A stretch of DNA of 64,000 bases from Corynebacterium stationis (GCF_001941345.1 NZ_CP009251.1:1116001-1180000), one strand, 5' to 3'; shown: positions 8,351 through 16,876, counted from the first letter of the stretch. Program-made: numbers and translations. The notes: generated by a model from the sequence alone, not told the origin.

Positions 8351-8861
8351 GCTAATGAACATGGAATTATTGATTGGCCGCGTCATCAAGTCGCACGGTA
8401 TCAAAGGCGAAGTGTCCGTCGAGGTGACCTCGGACAGCCCAGAGGAGCGCTTCTACCCAGGTGCGGTACTCAACGGCAAGCAAGGCACTAAAGCGCACGA
8501 ACTAACTATTTCTACCGTGCGCGTACATAAAGGACGCCTGCTGATTACTTTTGAAGAAATCGCAGATCGCACAGCTGCGGATTCCCTGCGCGGAGTGAAA
8601 TTCTTCGCGCAGCCTCTAGAAGACGAGGATGACGACGGCTTTTATGACCACGAGCTAGAGGGACTTAAACTTGTCCTCGACAGCGAAGTCATTGGTGAAG
8701 TCACCGGTATTACCCATGGTCCGGTGCAATCGCTTTTGGAAGCGAAGCTGGACAACGGTAAAGAAGCACTCATCCCATTCGTCGAGGAGATCGTTCCAGA
8801 AGTCGATCTGGAAGAAGGCACATGCACGATTACGCCACCGGAAGGGCTTTTAGACCTGTGA
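8349..8861 (+). CDS. rimM: Ribosome maturation factor RimM
   Basis: 16S rRNA processing and 30S maturation factor that binds S19. The sequence MELLIGRVIKSHGIKGEVSVEVTSD is the RimM N-domain start, and the C-terminal PRC-barrel (about 95-170) ends VDLEEGTCTITPPEGLLDL. Three in-frame ATGs occur at 8349, 8355 and 8361. The family start fits 8361, which is also suitably placed for a leaderless message from the TATTAT box at 8345-8350; no ribosome binding site precedes any of them. The stop overlaps the GTG start of trmD (GTGA), so the two are probably co-translated. Confidence 0.95.
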   Translation: MLMNMELLIGRVIKSHGIKGEVSVEVTSDSPEERFYPGAVLNGKQGTKAHELTISTVRVHKGRLLITFEEIADRTAADSLRGVKFFAQPLEDEDDDGFYDHELEGLKLVLDSEVIGEVTGITHGPVQSLLEAKLDNGKEALIPFVEEIVPEVDLEEGTCTITPPEGLLDL

Positions 8862-9709
8862 GGATTGACGTTGTCACGATTTTCCCTGAGTATTTAGATC
8901 CCCTCCGCCATGCGCTTTTAGGAAAAGCTATTGAGCAGGGACGTCTTAGCGTTGGTGTGCATGACCTGCGTTCGTGGGCAACCGGTACACATAAAACTGT
9001 CGATAGTGCACCAGCAGGCGGCGGACCAGGGATGGTCATGAAGCCAGAAGTCTGGGGGCCAGCGCTTGACGATGTCGCCGCGGGGACCACCGGTGGCACC
9101 GAGCTAGATTCGGCGATGCCACACTTGGACCGCCTGCGTCACGATGAGTTAGAGGGAATCGAAGGCCATTCCTATGCGAACTCCGGCGAGGACTCGAGCC
9201 TGCCATTGCTTCTGGTGCCCACGCCGACTGGGAAGCCTTTCACGCAGGACGACGCCCGCGCGTGGTCGCACGAAGAACACATCGTCTTTGCGTGCGGGCG
9301 TTACGAAGGCATCGACCAGCGAGTAATTGATGATGCGCATAACCGCTACCGCGTGCGCGAGGTATCCATCGGTGATTATGTGCTCATTGGTGGGGAAGTA
9401 GCCGTGCTGGTTATCGCCGAGGCCGTCGTGCGCCTCATCCCCGGTGTGCTGGGCAATAAACGCTCCCATGAAGAAGACTCATTTTCTGATGGCCTGTTGG
9501 AAGGTCCGAGCTACACCAAACCACGCGTGTGGCGTGATTTAGAGATTCCTGAAGTCTTAACCTCCGGAAACCACGGGCTTGTAGACAAGTGGCGCCGCGA
9601 ACAATCCCTGAAGCGCACTTTTGAACGCCGGCCGGAGTTGCTTGCTGGCGCGGAACTGGATAAGCACGACATAAAATATCTGGAGGGACTCGGATGGACA
9701 TCAGCGTAG
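8858..9709 (+). CDS. trmD: tRNA (guanine-N1-)-methyltransferase TrmD
   Basis: Methylates G37 next to the anticodon of a subset of tRNAs, preventing frameshifts. It belongs to the SPOUT family; the knot motifs are HIVFACGRYEGIDQRV and VSIGDYVLIGGEVAVLV. The GTG at 8858, overlapping the rimM stop, gives MRIDVVTIFPEYLDPL, the family start; a frame extension to 8822 lies inside rimM. The protein has 283 aa against about 255 in E. coli. The extra residues lie in one insertion at about 75-115 (GTTGGTELDSAMPHLDRL), typical of actinobacterial TrmD. Confidence 0.97.
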   Translation: MRIDVVTIFPEYLDPLRHALLGKAIEQGRLSVGVHDLRSWATGTHKTVDSAPAGGGPGMVMKPEVWGPALDDVAAGTTGGTELDSAMPHLDRLRHDELEGIEGHSYANSGEDSSLPLLLVPTPTGKPFTQDDARAWSHEEHIVFACGRYEGIDQRVIDDAHNRYRVREVSIGDYVLIGGEVAVLVIAEAVVRLIPGVLGNKRSHEEDSFSDGLLEGPSYTKPRVWRDLEIPEVLTSGNHGLVDKWRREQSLKRTFERRPELLAGAELDKHDIKYLEGLGWTSA

Positions 9710-10062
9710 ACCTTTCGGTGCTGCTTTATCCCTCACAGTGGGAGGCAATCTTAAACGAATTGCCTCCTAAGGCTGCGGACGCCGGGGTAGAGATCGACAA
9801 CATTGCCGTTGAGCAACTCTATAGTGCGTGCGAGAAAGAAAATGTGCTTGTCGATGACTACTGGCTGCGCCATGGCCAAGCACCCACCGGCGCCGAGGTT
9901 TACCGCATCATTGTCAACGGCGCATCTACCTTGCCGCTCAATAAATGCGCGGCGGCAGTTGCGGAGGCCTTCCCCGCAGATACCATTTGGTACGGCACCG
10001 CGGAGATCGGTCATACCGAGTTTGGGCTCGGCACGACCTTGGCGTGGACTAAGTCCCCTTAA
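9694..10062 (+). CDS. Hypothetical protein, 122 aa, translationally coupled to trmD
   Basis: Not recognised. The ATG lies 16 bp inside the 3' end of trmD in another frame, an arrangement that favours a real, coupled gene. The product is acidic, soluble-looking and without signal peptide or membrane segment. Notable stretches are LLYPSQWEAILNELPPKA at the start and AEIGHTEFGLGTTLAWTK at the end. Its last 14 bp overlap the 3' end of rtcB on the other strand. Role unknown. Confidence 0.72.
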   Translation: MDISVDLSVLLYPSQWEAILNELPPKAADAGVEIDNIAVEQLYSACEKENVLVDDYWLRHGQAPTGAEVYRIIVNGASTLPLNKCAAAVAEAFPADTIWYGTAEIGHTEFGLGTTLAWTKSP

Positions 10063-11254
10063 CGTTAAGCACCTGCCGCAGCTCGTGCTCTACCTCCACG
10101 AGCTTCGCCGCATCTTCCATGACCTGGTCAATGTCCTTGTAGGCATCGGGAATTTCATCAATCCATTCCTTGCCAGGGCGGTAGACGATGCCTTTCATCC
10201 GCGAATCCAGGTCCTCGGCAGTAAAGCGCTTGCGTGCTTCGGTCCTTGAGTAGCGTCGACCAGCGCCGTGCGGTGCCGAGCGCAGAGCCGGGGCAAAACC
10301 CTTGCCTTCAACCACATAGGAACGCGTGCCCATGGAACCCGGTATCAAGGCTTTCACGCCGACATCGGCAAGCACTGCTCCCTTGCGTGTTAACCACACA
10401 TCTTTGCTAAAGTGCTCTTCCTTGACCGTGTAGTTGTGGTGGCAGTTAATGCGTTCTTCCTCCGCCACCTCGGTGCCGATGAAATCGCCCAAGCACTGCG
10501 CGAACCTATCCATCATCTCTTCGCGGTTGAGGTAGGCAAAGTGCTGTGCCCAGTGCAGTTCGGTGATATAAGAGTCAAACTCCGCCGTGCCTTCGGTCAA
10601 GTAGGCAAGATCCCTATCAGGCAGACGTACCCAGTGCTTATCGCACTGCGTCTGCGCTGCGGCGATGTGCTTCTGCGCAATCTTATTGCCCACGCCACGT
10701 GAACCGGAGTGCAAGAACATCCAGACACGGTCTTTCTCATCCAAGCACAATTCAATGAAGTGGTTGCCGCCACCGAGTGAACCAAGCTGCTGACGCCACT
10801 TCGGCGAGTGCGAAAGGTCAACGCCATCGCGCTCGGCCATCTGCGCAAGCTCGCGTGCGCGGCGATCCGCAGATCCCTCTAGGTGCCACTCGTTGTAGTT
10901 ACCAGGCGATAGCGGAATGGCTGCCTCAATGGCATCGCGCAGCGGAACTAAATCTTCCGGCAGGTCGCTGGCGTGAAACTGTGTGCGCACGCCAATCATG
11001 CCGCAACCGATATCCACACCGACGGCAGCTGGGATCACCGCGCCGATGGTTCCGAAGACCGTGCCGACAGATGAACCCATACCAACGTGCGCATCCGGCA
11101 TTAGCGCCACATGCGGGTGGATAAAAGGCATGCCAGCGAGTTGCTTGGCCTGGGTCATCACAGCTGGTTCAAGTACGGAAGCAAAAGCTTCAACGTGGAC
11201 TTTCTCATTGAACTTGCGTGGTGCGGCCTTCTTCGGGCCGCGAGAACGAGACAT
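10049..11254 (-). CDS. rtcB: RNA-splicing ligase RtcB
   Basis: GTP- and Mn-dependent ligase that joins 2',3'-cyclic phosphate (or 3'-phosphate) and 5'-OH RNA ends, repairing cleaved tRNA or rRNA. Family signatures are present: VDIGCGMIGV with the metal-binding Cys, LGSLGGGNHFIEL, FLHSGSRG and APHGAGRRYSR with the His that becomes guanylylated. At 401 aa it is full length. The start codon is preceded by AAGGAG at good spacing. No archease or RtcA gene is adjacent. The roughly 180-nt leader holds a short peptide gene and an intrinsic terminator, listed separately, suggesting expression controlled by attenuation. Confidence 0.96.
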   Translation of the reverse strand: MSRSRGPKKAAPRKFNEKVHVEAFASVLEPAVMTQAKQLAGMPFIHPHVALMPDAHVGMGSSVGTVFGTIGAVIPAAVGVDIGCGMIGVRTQFHASDLPEDLVPLRDAIEAAIPLSPGNYNEWHLEGSADRRARELAQMAERDGVDLSHSPKWRQQLGSLGGGNHFIELCLDEKDRVWMFLHSGSRGVGNKIAQKHIAAAQTQCDKHWVRLPDRDLAYLTEGTAEFDSYITELHWAQHFAYLNREEMMDRFAQCLGDFIGTEVAEEERINCHHNYTVKEEHFSKDVWLTRKGAVLADVGVKALIPGSMGTRSYVVEGKGFAPALRSAPHGAGRRYSRTEARKRFTAEDLDSRMKGIVYRPGKEWIDEIPDAYKDIDQVMEDAAKLVEVEHELRQVLNVKGT

Positions 11255-11281
11255 GTGTCTTTCTCCTTATGTCGTGGGTAC

Positions 11282-11317
11282 AAAACAAAAAACCGGCGTC
11301 AGCAGATGCTGCGCCGG
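11282..11317 (-). terminator. Intrinsic terminator inside the rtcB leader (putative attenuator)
   Basis: Minus strand: CCGGCG-CAGC (11317-11308), tetraloop ATCT, then GCTG-A-CGCCGG (11303-11293), a 10-bp stem with one bulged A, followed at once by TTTTTTGTTTTG. It lies about 30 nt after the leader-peptide stop and about 28 nt before the start codon of rtcB. Confidence 0.8.
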
Positions 11318-11347
11318 AAAACCGTATTTTTGAAAAACTCAGACCAT

Positions 11348-11410
11348 TTAAGTCTCAGATTTTCTGCGCGCATGCAAAAAGAAGGATAGTTGCAGCTTGT
11401 ACAGATGCAT
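11348..11410 (-). CDS. Putative 20-aa leader peptide upstream of rtcB
   Basis: ATG at 11410 is preceded by AAAGGAG with a 6-nt gap, one of the best ribosome sites in the window. The frame encodes MHLYKLQLSFFLHARRKSET and ends TAA at 11348, just ahead of the terminator. Codons include CTA, AGA and AAA, a possible slow stretch. Distance to rtcB, strand and terminator position match leader peptides that control attenuation. There is no run of a single amino acid pointing to a particular charged tRNA. It is too short for homology; the call rests on layout. Confidence 0.55.
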   Translation of the reverse strand: MHLYKLQLSFFLHARRKSET

Positions 11411-11439
11411 TGCTGTCTCCTTTAGTCATGAACACGCGA

Positions 11440-11451
11440 ACCCTAAACCTA
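11440..11451 (-). promoter_or_regulatory. Putative promoter of the rtcB leader transcript
   Basis: Minus-strand TAGGTTTAGGGT gives two overlapping corynebacterial-type -10 boxes, the better being TAGGGT at 11445-11440. A transcript starting near 11433 would have about 22 nt before the leader peptide ATG. No good -35 is visible. Confidence 0.45.
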
Positions 11452-11478
11452 TCCCGCAGCGAGGGTTTTGGCAATAGC

Positions 11479-11507
11479 TAGGGTGAAAATCGATGGCTGC
11501 TAGACTC
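11479..11507 (+). promoter_or_regulatory. Putative tex promoter(s) for leaderless transcripts
   Basis: TAGGGT (11479-11484) precedes the ATG at 11493 by 8 nt, and TAGACT (11502-11507) precedes the in-frame ATG at 11514 by 6 nt. Either would start transcription at or very near a start codon. Confidence 0.45.
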
Positions 11508-13778
11508 ATTCGAATGATTGCAGCGACTATCGCACAAGAAATTGGGGTTCGCCCCGACCAAGTTGAAACCGCGCTCAAGCTTCTTGCGGAAGGCAATACG
11601 GTGCCGTTTATCGCCCGATACCGTAAGGAAGTCACTGGCGGTTTGGATGATACGCAGTTGCGCACGATTGAAACCCGCGCGACGTATCTTCGAGAACTCG
11701 AAGAGCGCAAGCAAGCAATTCTGGAAGCCATCGAAGAGCAAGGCAAGCTTAACGATGATTTACGCCGCGAAATCCTCGAATGCGACACCAAGGCGAGACT
11801 CGAGGATTTGTACTTGCCGTACAAAAAGCGCCGCAAAACCAAAGCGGATATTGCGCGTGAGGCAGGCTTGGAACCACTGTTGGAAGAACTCATTTCTCAA
11901 CCAGCCGCTGACCCGCAGGAGCTAGCAAGCAAGTATCTGCGTGAAGGCTTCGAGGATGAGAAGAAGGCACTCGATGGTGCCCGCGCGATCATCATTGACC
12001 GCTGCGCACTTGACGCGGATCTGGTGGGACAAGTCCGCGAAGAGATGTTTAGCAGCGGAACGATGGAAGCATCCGTTGTGGCAGGGAAAGAAACCGAAGG
12101 TGCGAAATTCAAAGACTACTTTGAGTTCGCCGAGCCGTTTTCCTCCTTGCCATCGCATCGGATCCTCGCGCTGTTGCGCGGTGAGTCTGAGGGCATCTTG
12201 CAGCTGAATCTCAATGCCGGCGACGATGATATTTACGAGAATATGATTGCCACCCGGTTTGAGCTAGACCGCAGCTCACAGTGGCTGTCACAGGCTGTGC
12301 GTTGGAGCTGGCGCACCAAGCTGTACATCTCAGCTGGGTTGGATGTGCGTATGCGCCTGAAGGAAGTCGCTGAGGAAGGTGCACTGCAGGTTTTTGCTAC
12401 CAATTTGCGCGACGTTTTGCTGGCCGCACCGGCTGGTCAGCGCGCGACTTTGGGCTTAGACCCGGGATACCGCAATGGCGTGAAGTGCGCCGTTGTGGAT
12501 CCAACGGGCAAGGTGCTTGATACCGCTATTGTTTACCCGCACCAGCCGCAGAACCAATGGTCTCAAGCAGTGCAAACGCTGTCTTCGTTGTGCGCGTCGC
12601 ACGGGGTTGACCTTCTGGCGGTGGGCAACGGTACCGCATCGCGTGAATCAGAAAAGCTGGCTGGGGAAGTAGCGGAGCTTATTGCCAAAGCAGGCGGGAA
12701 GCGCCCAACCCCGGTCGTGGTGTCTGAATCCGGCGCTTCGGTGTACTCGGCTTCGCAGATTGCTGCCGATGAATTCCCGAACATGGATGTTTCTTTGCGC
12801 GGTGCCGTATCGATTGCGCGACGCCTACAGGATCCTTTGGCAGAGCTGGTCAAACTTGATCCGAAAGCCATTGGTGTGGGGCAGTATCAACACGATGTCA
12901 ACCAAACGGCTCTCGCGCGCACTCTCGATGGTGTTGTCGAAGACGCCGTTAACGGTGTCGGCGTAGACCTCAATACTGCATCGGCGCCGCTGCTTGAGCG
13001 CGTTGCCGGAGTAAACCCCACCTTGGCGGATAATATCGTTGCCTACCGCAATGAGAACGGAAAATTTACTACGCGTAAGGAACTCAAAAAGGTTCCACGC
13101 CTAGGGCCTAAAGCCTATGAGCAATCCGCGGGCTTTTTGCGCATCACAGGTGGTGCCGATCCTTTGGACAGCTCCGCTGTGCACCCAGAGGCCTACCCGG
13201 TGGTACAAAAGATCGCCAAGTCAACAGGCCTTAGCGTCGATGAACTCATTGGCAACACGCGGGTGCTCAACACGCTGCAACCAGCTGACTTTGCTGATGA
13301 CACCTTCGGTATCCCGACGGTCACCGATATCATCGCCGAATTAGACAAGCCAGGACGCGATCCCCGCCCAGAATTTAAGACGGCAACCTTTAAAGAAGGC
13401 GTGGAGAAAATCTCCGACTTGGTTCCAGGAATGATCCTGGAGGGCACAGTCACCAACGTGGCTGCATTTGGCGCTTTCATCGACGTGGGTGTGCACCAAG
13501 ACGGGATGGTGCATATTTCTGCGATGAGCAACAAGTATGTTTCCGACCCGCACGAAGTGGTCCGCTCGGGCGAAGTAGTCAAGGTGAAAGTTTTGGAGGT
13601 CGATGTCGCACGTAAGCGCATTTCTCTTACGCTGCGCCTCGATGAGGATACCAACGCGCCGAAGAAACAAAGCCCGAAGAACTCTGTGAAGCAGCCGAGG
13701 CAGCCGAAGCAACCTGCGAAGAAAAAGCCCGCACCACGTGGCTCGATGGCGGATGCTTTAAAGAACGCGGGCTTTTAA
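11493..13778 (+). CDS. tex: Tex family transcription accessory / RNA-binding protein
   Basis: Conserved nucleic-acid binding protein related to eukaryotic Spt6. Domains in order: N-terminal Tex helical region ([26 protein letters not shown]), a YqgF-like RNase H fold ([20 protein letters not shown], about 325-445), helix-hairpin-helix repeats ([17 protein letters not shown], about 490-560) and a C-terminal S1 domain ([21 protein letters not shown], about 645-715), then a basic Lys/Pro tail. The start is either ATG 11493 (761 aa) or ATG 11514; the second matches the family N-terminus and a perfectly spaced -10 box. Divergent from the rtcB leader. Confidence 0.93.
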   Translation: MAARLIRMIAATIAQEIGVRPDQVETALKLLAEGNTVPFIARYRKEVTGGLDDTQLRTIETRATYLRELEERKQAILEAIEEQGKLNDDLRREILECDTKARLEDLYLPYKKRRKTKADIAREAGLEPLLEELISQPAADPQELASKYLREGFEDEKKALDGARAIIIDRCALDADLVGQVREEMFSSGTMEASVVAGKETEGAKFKDYFEFAEPFSSLPSHRILALLRGESEGILQLNLNAGDDDIYENMIATRFELDRSSQWLSQAVRWSWRTKLYISAGLDVRMRLKEVAEEGALQVFATNLRDVLLAAPAGQRATLGLDPGYRNGVKCAVVDPTGKVLDTAIVYPHQPQNQWSQAVQTLSSLCASHGVDLLAVGNGTASRESEKLAGEVAELIAKAGGKRPTPVVVSESGASVYSASQIAADEFPNMDVSLRGAVSIARRLQDPLAELVKLDPKAIGVGQYQHDVNQTALARTLDGVVEDAVNGVGVDLNTASAPLLERVAGVNPTLADNIVAYRNENGKFTTRKELKKVPRLGPKAYEQSAGFLRITGGADPLDSSAVHPEAYPVVQKIAKSTGLSVDELIGNTRVLNTLQPADFADDTFGIPTVTDIIAELDKPGRDPRPEFKTATFKEGVEKISDLVPGMILEGTVTNVAAFGAFIDVGVHQDGMVHISAMSNKYVSDPHEVVRSGEVVKVKVLEVDVARKRISLTLRLDEDTNAPKKQSPKNSVKQPRQPKQPAKKKPAPRGSMADALKNAGF

Positions 13779-13860
13779 AGAGATTTGTAATATACCCGCT
13801 GGATGTGCGAGAATTACAAGCTGTTCTATGTAGATGGATATGAACCGGTTAGTTCTACGC

Positions 13861-13866
13861 TAGGGT
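13861..13866 (+). promoter_or_regulatory. Putative rplS promoter -10
   Basis: TAGGGT lies 28 bp before the rplS ATG, with an AAAAGGA ribosome site between. Upstream, TTGTAAT (13785-13791) and ATTACAA (13813-13819) form a 7-bp inverted repeat of unknown meaning. Confidence 0.45.
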
Positions 13867-13894
13867 CCTCTATCCCAAATTGAAAAGGATTGCC

Positions 13895-14239
13895 ATGAGC
13901 AACATTCTTGATAAGGTCAACGCAGCATCGCTGCGCGACGATATCCCAGCCTTCCGCCCAGGTGACACCTTGGACGTTGAAGTAAAGGTTATCGAAGGTA
14001 ACAACCAGCGTACCCAGCTCTTCAAGGGCGTCTGCATCCGTCGTCAGGGTGCTGGTGTCAGCGAGACTTTCACCGTCCGCAAGGTTTCCTTCGGCATCGG
14101 TGTAGAGCGTACTTTCCCAGTACACTCTCCAAACCTGGAGTCCATCACCATCTCCCGTCGTGGCCGCGTCCGCCGCGCGAAGCTGTACTACCTGCGCGAT
14201 CTGCGCGGTAAGAAGGCTCGCATCAAGGAGCGCCGCTAA
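13895..14239 (+). CDS. rplS: 50S ribosomal protein L19
   Basis: Large-subunit protein at the 30S-50S interface. The ATG at 13895 after AAAAGGA gives [32 protein letters not shown], the L19 start. The conserved core [35 protein letters not shown] and the basic C-terminus [26 protein letters not shown] are intact. The length of 114 aa is normal. A TTG five codons upstream is in frame but unnecessary. It is monocistronic here, with its own promoter box and terminator; in many bacteria it follows trmD directly, but here the small unknown gene, rtcB and tex separate them. Confidence 0.98.
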   Translation: MSNILDKVNAASLRDDIPAFRPGDTLDVEVKVIEGNNQRTQLFKGVCIRRQGAGVSETFTVRKVSFGIGVERTFPVHSPNLESITISRRGRVRRAKLYYLRDLRGKKARIKERR

Positions 14240-14248
14240 TAAACGGCT

Positions 14249-14281
14249 AAGGTCCCTGCTTTTGAAGCAGGGACCTTTTTT
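14249..14281 (+). terminator. Intrinsic terminator after rplS
   Basis: Perfect 13-bp inverted repeat AAGGTCCCTGCTT (14249-14261) and AAGCAGGGACCTT (14265-14277) with a 3-nt loop and a six-T tract. Confidence 0.95.
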
Positions 14282-14286
14282 AATGC

Positions 14287-14721
14287 TCAATTAAATTTCT
14301 CGAGCACAGCTTTCAGCGTCGCGGGATCGATATCGGCGTCCTGGAGTTCCTGATTGAGCAGTTCTTCGACGCGGCCAAGCTCGCGAGAGATCTTTGTGTA
14401 CAAAGAATCACCAAGCGTTGAGATGTGGACAAAGACCTGACGTCTATCTGCCTGCCCGACTTTGCGAAAGACCAGCGCGCGCTCGACCATGCGGTCCACC
14501 GCGCGGGTGATAGAAGATGCAGCTCCTACGTAGCGCTGCTGCAACTGCGACATAGTCAACCCATCCGATGAAGAAAGCGCATCCAAGATGAGCCACTCGT
14601 CGACGCTGAGATCATGCCTTTCGCCGGCAGCTGCGATTTCTTTGACACAAGATTTCGCAGCGAGCAGCAAAGGAATTAATACGGGGGTCGAATCTATCTT
14701 CGTTGGTTGAGATTTCTGCAT
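14287..14721 (-). CDS. MarR family transcriptional regulator
   Basis: 144-aa winged-helix regulator. LSVDEWLILDALSSSDGLTMSQLQQRY and AASSITRAVDRMVERALVFRKVGQADRRQVFVHIS are the recognition helix and wing of MarR proteins (about 50-110), flanked by dimerisation helices. The ATG at 14721 gives MQKSQPTKIDS; the longer frame to 14808 would run through the oppositely oriented remnant and is unlikely. Its likely targets are itself or the ABC exporter on the same strand upstream. The ATG overlaps the ATG of the plus-strand remnant (shared GCATGT), so its natural promoter region may have been disturbed. Confidence 0.85.
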   Translation of the reverse strand: MQKSQPTKIDSTPVLIPLLLAAKSCVKEIAAAGERHDLSVDEWLILDALSSSDGLTMSQLQQRYVGAASSITRAVDRMVERALVFRKVGQADRRQVFVHISTLGDSLYTKISRELGRVEELLNQELQDADIDPATLKAVLEKFN

Positions 14722-15025
14722 GTCAAGCTCGTTTCCGCTGCGCGGTCCCGGCGGACTCTTTGGTCCGTCATGCATGGCCGTGAGTGAACTAGCCAAAGAA
14801 GAACTCAATGCCAGTGCCGGAATTGGCGGCAGACCCGTGGAATTTGTCTACGTGGATGGGGGAGCACCCGTAGATGAAGTGGTTGCAGAGGTTCTCCAGC
14901 TGGCACAAGCACGAGAAATCGATGCCATTACGGGCTGGCATATTTCCAGCATCAGGAAGAAATTAGAACCGCTGCTTAATGGGAAAATTCCCTTGAAAGT
15001 GACATGTGAAGGTCTCCATTCGTGA
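14720..15025 (+). pseudogene. Remnant of an AmiC/urea-type periplasmic-binding-family protein
   Basis: The 101-codon frame encodes PLRGPGGLFGPSCMAVSELAKEELNASAG...GRPVEFVYVDGGAP...DAITGWHISSIRKKL. This resembles the N-terminal lobe of ABC-type ligand-binding proteins of the AmiC/urea receptor group (Peripla_BP_6), usually about 350-400 aa. A stop codon lies 4 codons upstream and the frame ends at ...VTCEGLHS, so only about a quarter of such a protein is left. It has no signal peptide and no ribosome site. It is read as a decayed gene, though a short standalone protein cannot be excluded. Confidence 0.65.
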
Positions 15026-15055
15026 ATGAATTTCCATATGGAAAAGCTCCATTTG
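15014..15055. repeat. Cluster of palindromes and repeated CTCCATT elements
   Basis: TTTCCATATGGAAA (15031-15044) is a perfect 14-bp palindrome. It overlaps the inverted repeat ATGGA-aaagc-TCCAT (15038-15052), and CTCCATT occurs twice (15014-15020 and 15048-15054). It lies downstream of the ABC exporter and upstream of marR; it may be an operator. Confidence 0.5.
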
Positions 15056-15118
15056 GATGCAATTCCCAAACTATGTGTACCTCAACACGTTAGCAACCGT
15101 TTTAGAGGTAAAGCACGT

Positions 15119-16825
15119 TTAGGCGAGTAATTGTCGCGACGCTAGCTCCTGATAAAGCTTGGATGATTCCAACAGTTCTTCGTGGGTGCCACGGTCTTGG
15201 ATCTGGTGCTCGTCGATGACCAAGATCTGATCGGCATCAGTAACCGTTGAAAGTCGGTGGGCAACGATGATTACAGTTTTATCCTCTCCGGCGGCGGCAA
15301 TGGCGTCGAGGATGAGTTGCTCATTTTGGGAGTCCACGGCGGATGTCGGTTCATCGAGAACCAAGATGGGAGAGTCCATCAGTAGCATGCGTGCAAGCGC
15401 AAGCCTCTGGCGTTGACCGCCGGATAGCGATACGCCCCGATCTCCGAGTGTCGTATCTAGTCCCTCGGCATCGGCGAAGCGGTCGCGAAGGTTGACCTGG
15501 TCTAAGGCTTCCCAGCATTGCTCATCGGTGGCGGAAGAATTTGCCAACTGCAAGTTTTCGCGCACCGTCCCAGCGAGGATTGCCGCTTCTTGTTCGACGT
15601 ATCCGACCATGGAGCGTACCGATTCGCGAGACAGCGTCGACATATCTTGATTGCCTAGGTAAATTGTGCCGGAGGTTGGGTCATAAAAGCGTTCCATCAA
15701 TGCAAGTGCTGTAGATTTACCGCCTCCTGATGGTCCCACGAGCGCGGTTTTGGTGCCGGGCGCGACGGTGAAGGAGACATCGTTCAGCACTGGCTTTTTC
15801 TCGTCATAAGAAAATGACACTGAGTCGAAAGTAATGGCAGAAGACTTGACTGCGTCTGTGCCCGTGGCATCTTCGAGGGGCTCGTCCATGACAGCATTGA
15901 TGCGATCAATCGCGCCCATGGCCTGGCGCACGGTAGTAATGGCGCTAAAGATGGTGCCTAGCGGCATGGACGCCATGAACATATACAGCACGAAGGAAAC
16001 AAGATCAGCGACGGAGATATCCCCGGTGGCAACTCGCGCGCCGCCGATACCTAAGACGATGAGGAAGGAACCTTGCAGCGCGAGCCCGGATACGGGGTTG
16101 AGCAAAGCTCCAATCTTGGCCATTTTTACGCCTTCGCGATAAGCCCTATCGGCTGATGCGTGGAGTTCTTTCTCAACGCGACCTTCTGCCCGTGAAGCAC
16201 GCACGGTACGCACGGCGACCAAGGACTTATCCATGCCGGCACCGAGCTCACCCACGGCCTCTTGGGCACGCTTGGTGTATTTCTGCATCAAGCGGGAGGC
16301 AAAAATCACTGCGATGAGTGTGAGCGCAATAACGGCGAGAACAACGAGCAACATCATCACGTCGATGATTGCCATCAGTGCGATGGAGCCAACGATTGTC
16401 AGCACAGAAGAGACAGCTTGCACCAAACCGCCAGTAAAGGCGGTGCGCACCAACGTTGTATCGGAGCCGACCCGGGTGACGAGGTCGCCGGTGCGGTGTT
16501 TGTCATAGGACATAATCGGCAAGCGGAGTAAATGCGAAACCAGCTCACGCCGGGTGGCAAAGACCGCTGCTTCTGCAGTGCGGGTAAGTAAGAACCACTC
16601 CAGGCCGCTGGCAACCGATGACAACACCAAAAGCCCAATGAGCAAGGTGAGCAATGCGCCCATGGGTTGGCCGATGCTTTCAATGATTTGGTTAATCAAC
16701 ATCGGCTGAGCAAGGCCCATCAGTGAGCCTAAAATGGAAAAGACTATCGCGCCGGTAAGTGCTGCTTTGTGATGTCCGAGCATCGACAGCAGCGTGCGAA
16801 ATGAGTGCGAAGGTTTATCTGACAC
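15119..16825 (-). CDS. ABC exporter half-transporter (fused membrane and ATPase domains)
   Basis: 568-aa type IV (MsbA/LmrA-like) exporter that should work as a dimer in the cytoplasmic membrane. The transmembrane domain with six segments spans about 20-310. The nucleotide-binding domain (about 330-568) has Walker A GPSGGGKST, signature LSGGQRQRLALARML, Walker B ILVLDEPTSAVDSQ and the H-loop IIVAHRLSTV, all intact. Substrate is unknown; multidrug or lipid export is typical for the family. The downstream MarR gene on the same strand is a plausible regulator. Its start is 51 bp from the divergent signal peptidase gene. Confidence 0.9.
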   Translation of the reverse strand: MSDKPSHSFRTLLSMLGHHKAALTGAIVFSILGSLMGLAQPMLINQIIESIGQPMGALLTLLIGLLVLSSVASGLEWFLLTRTAEAAVFATRRELVSHLLRLPIMSYDKHRTGDLVTRVGSDTTLVRTAFTGGLVQAVSSVLTIVGSIALMAIIDVMMLLVVLAVIALTLIAVIFASRLMQKYTKRAQEAVGELGAGMDKSLVAVRTVRASRAEGRVEKELHASADRAYREGVKMAKIGALLNPVSGLALQGSFLIVLGIGGARVATGDISVADLVSFVLYMFMASMPLGTIFSAITTVRQAMGAIDRINAVMDEPLEDATGTDAVKSSAITFDSVSFSYDEKKPVLNDVSFTVAPGTKTALVGPSGGGKSTALALMERFYDPTSGTIYLGNQDMSTLSRESVRSMVGYVEQEAAILAGTVRENLQLANSSATDEQCWEALDQVNLRDRFADAEGLDTTLGDRGVSLSGGQRQRLALARMLLMDSPILVLDEPTSAVDSQNEQLILDAIAAAGEDKTVIIVAHRLSTVTDADQILVIDEHQIQDRGTHEELLESSKLYQELASRQLLA

Positions 16826-16876
16826 AGTTTCGAAGTCTAATCGGTGGCCAATTCAATTGCTGCTACGATCAGCGGG

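Noticed and set aside
14722..14808. Longer marR start at 14808
   Set aside because: The added residues overlap the oppositely oriented remnant and do not resemble MarR N-termini.
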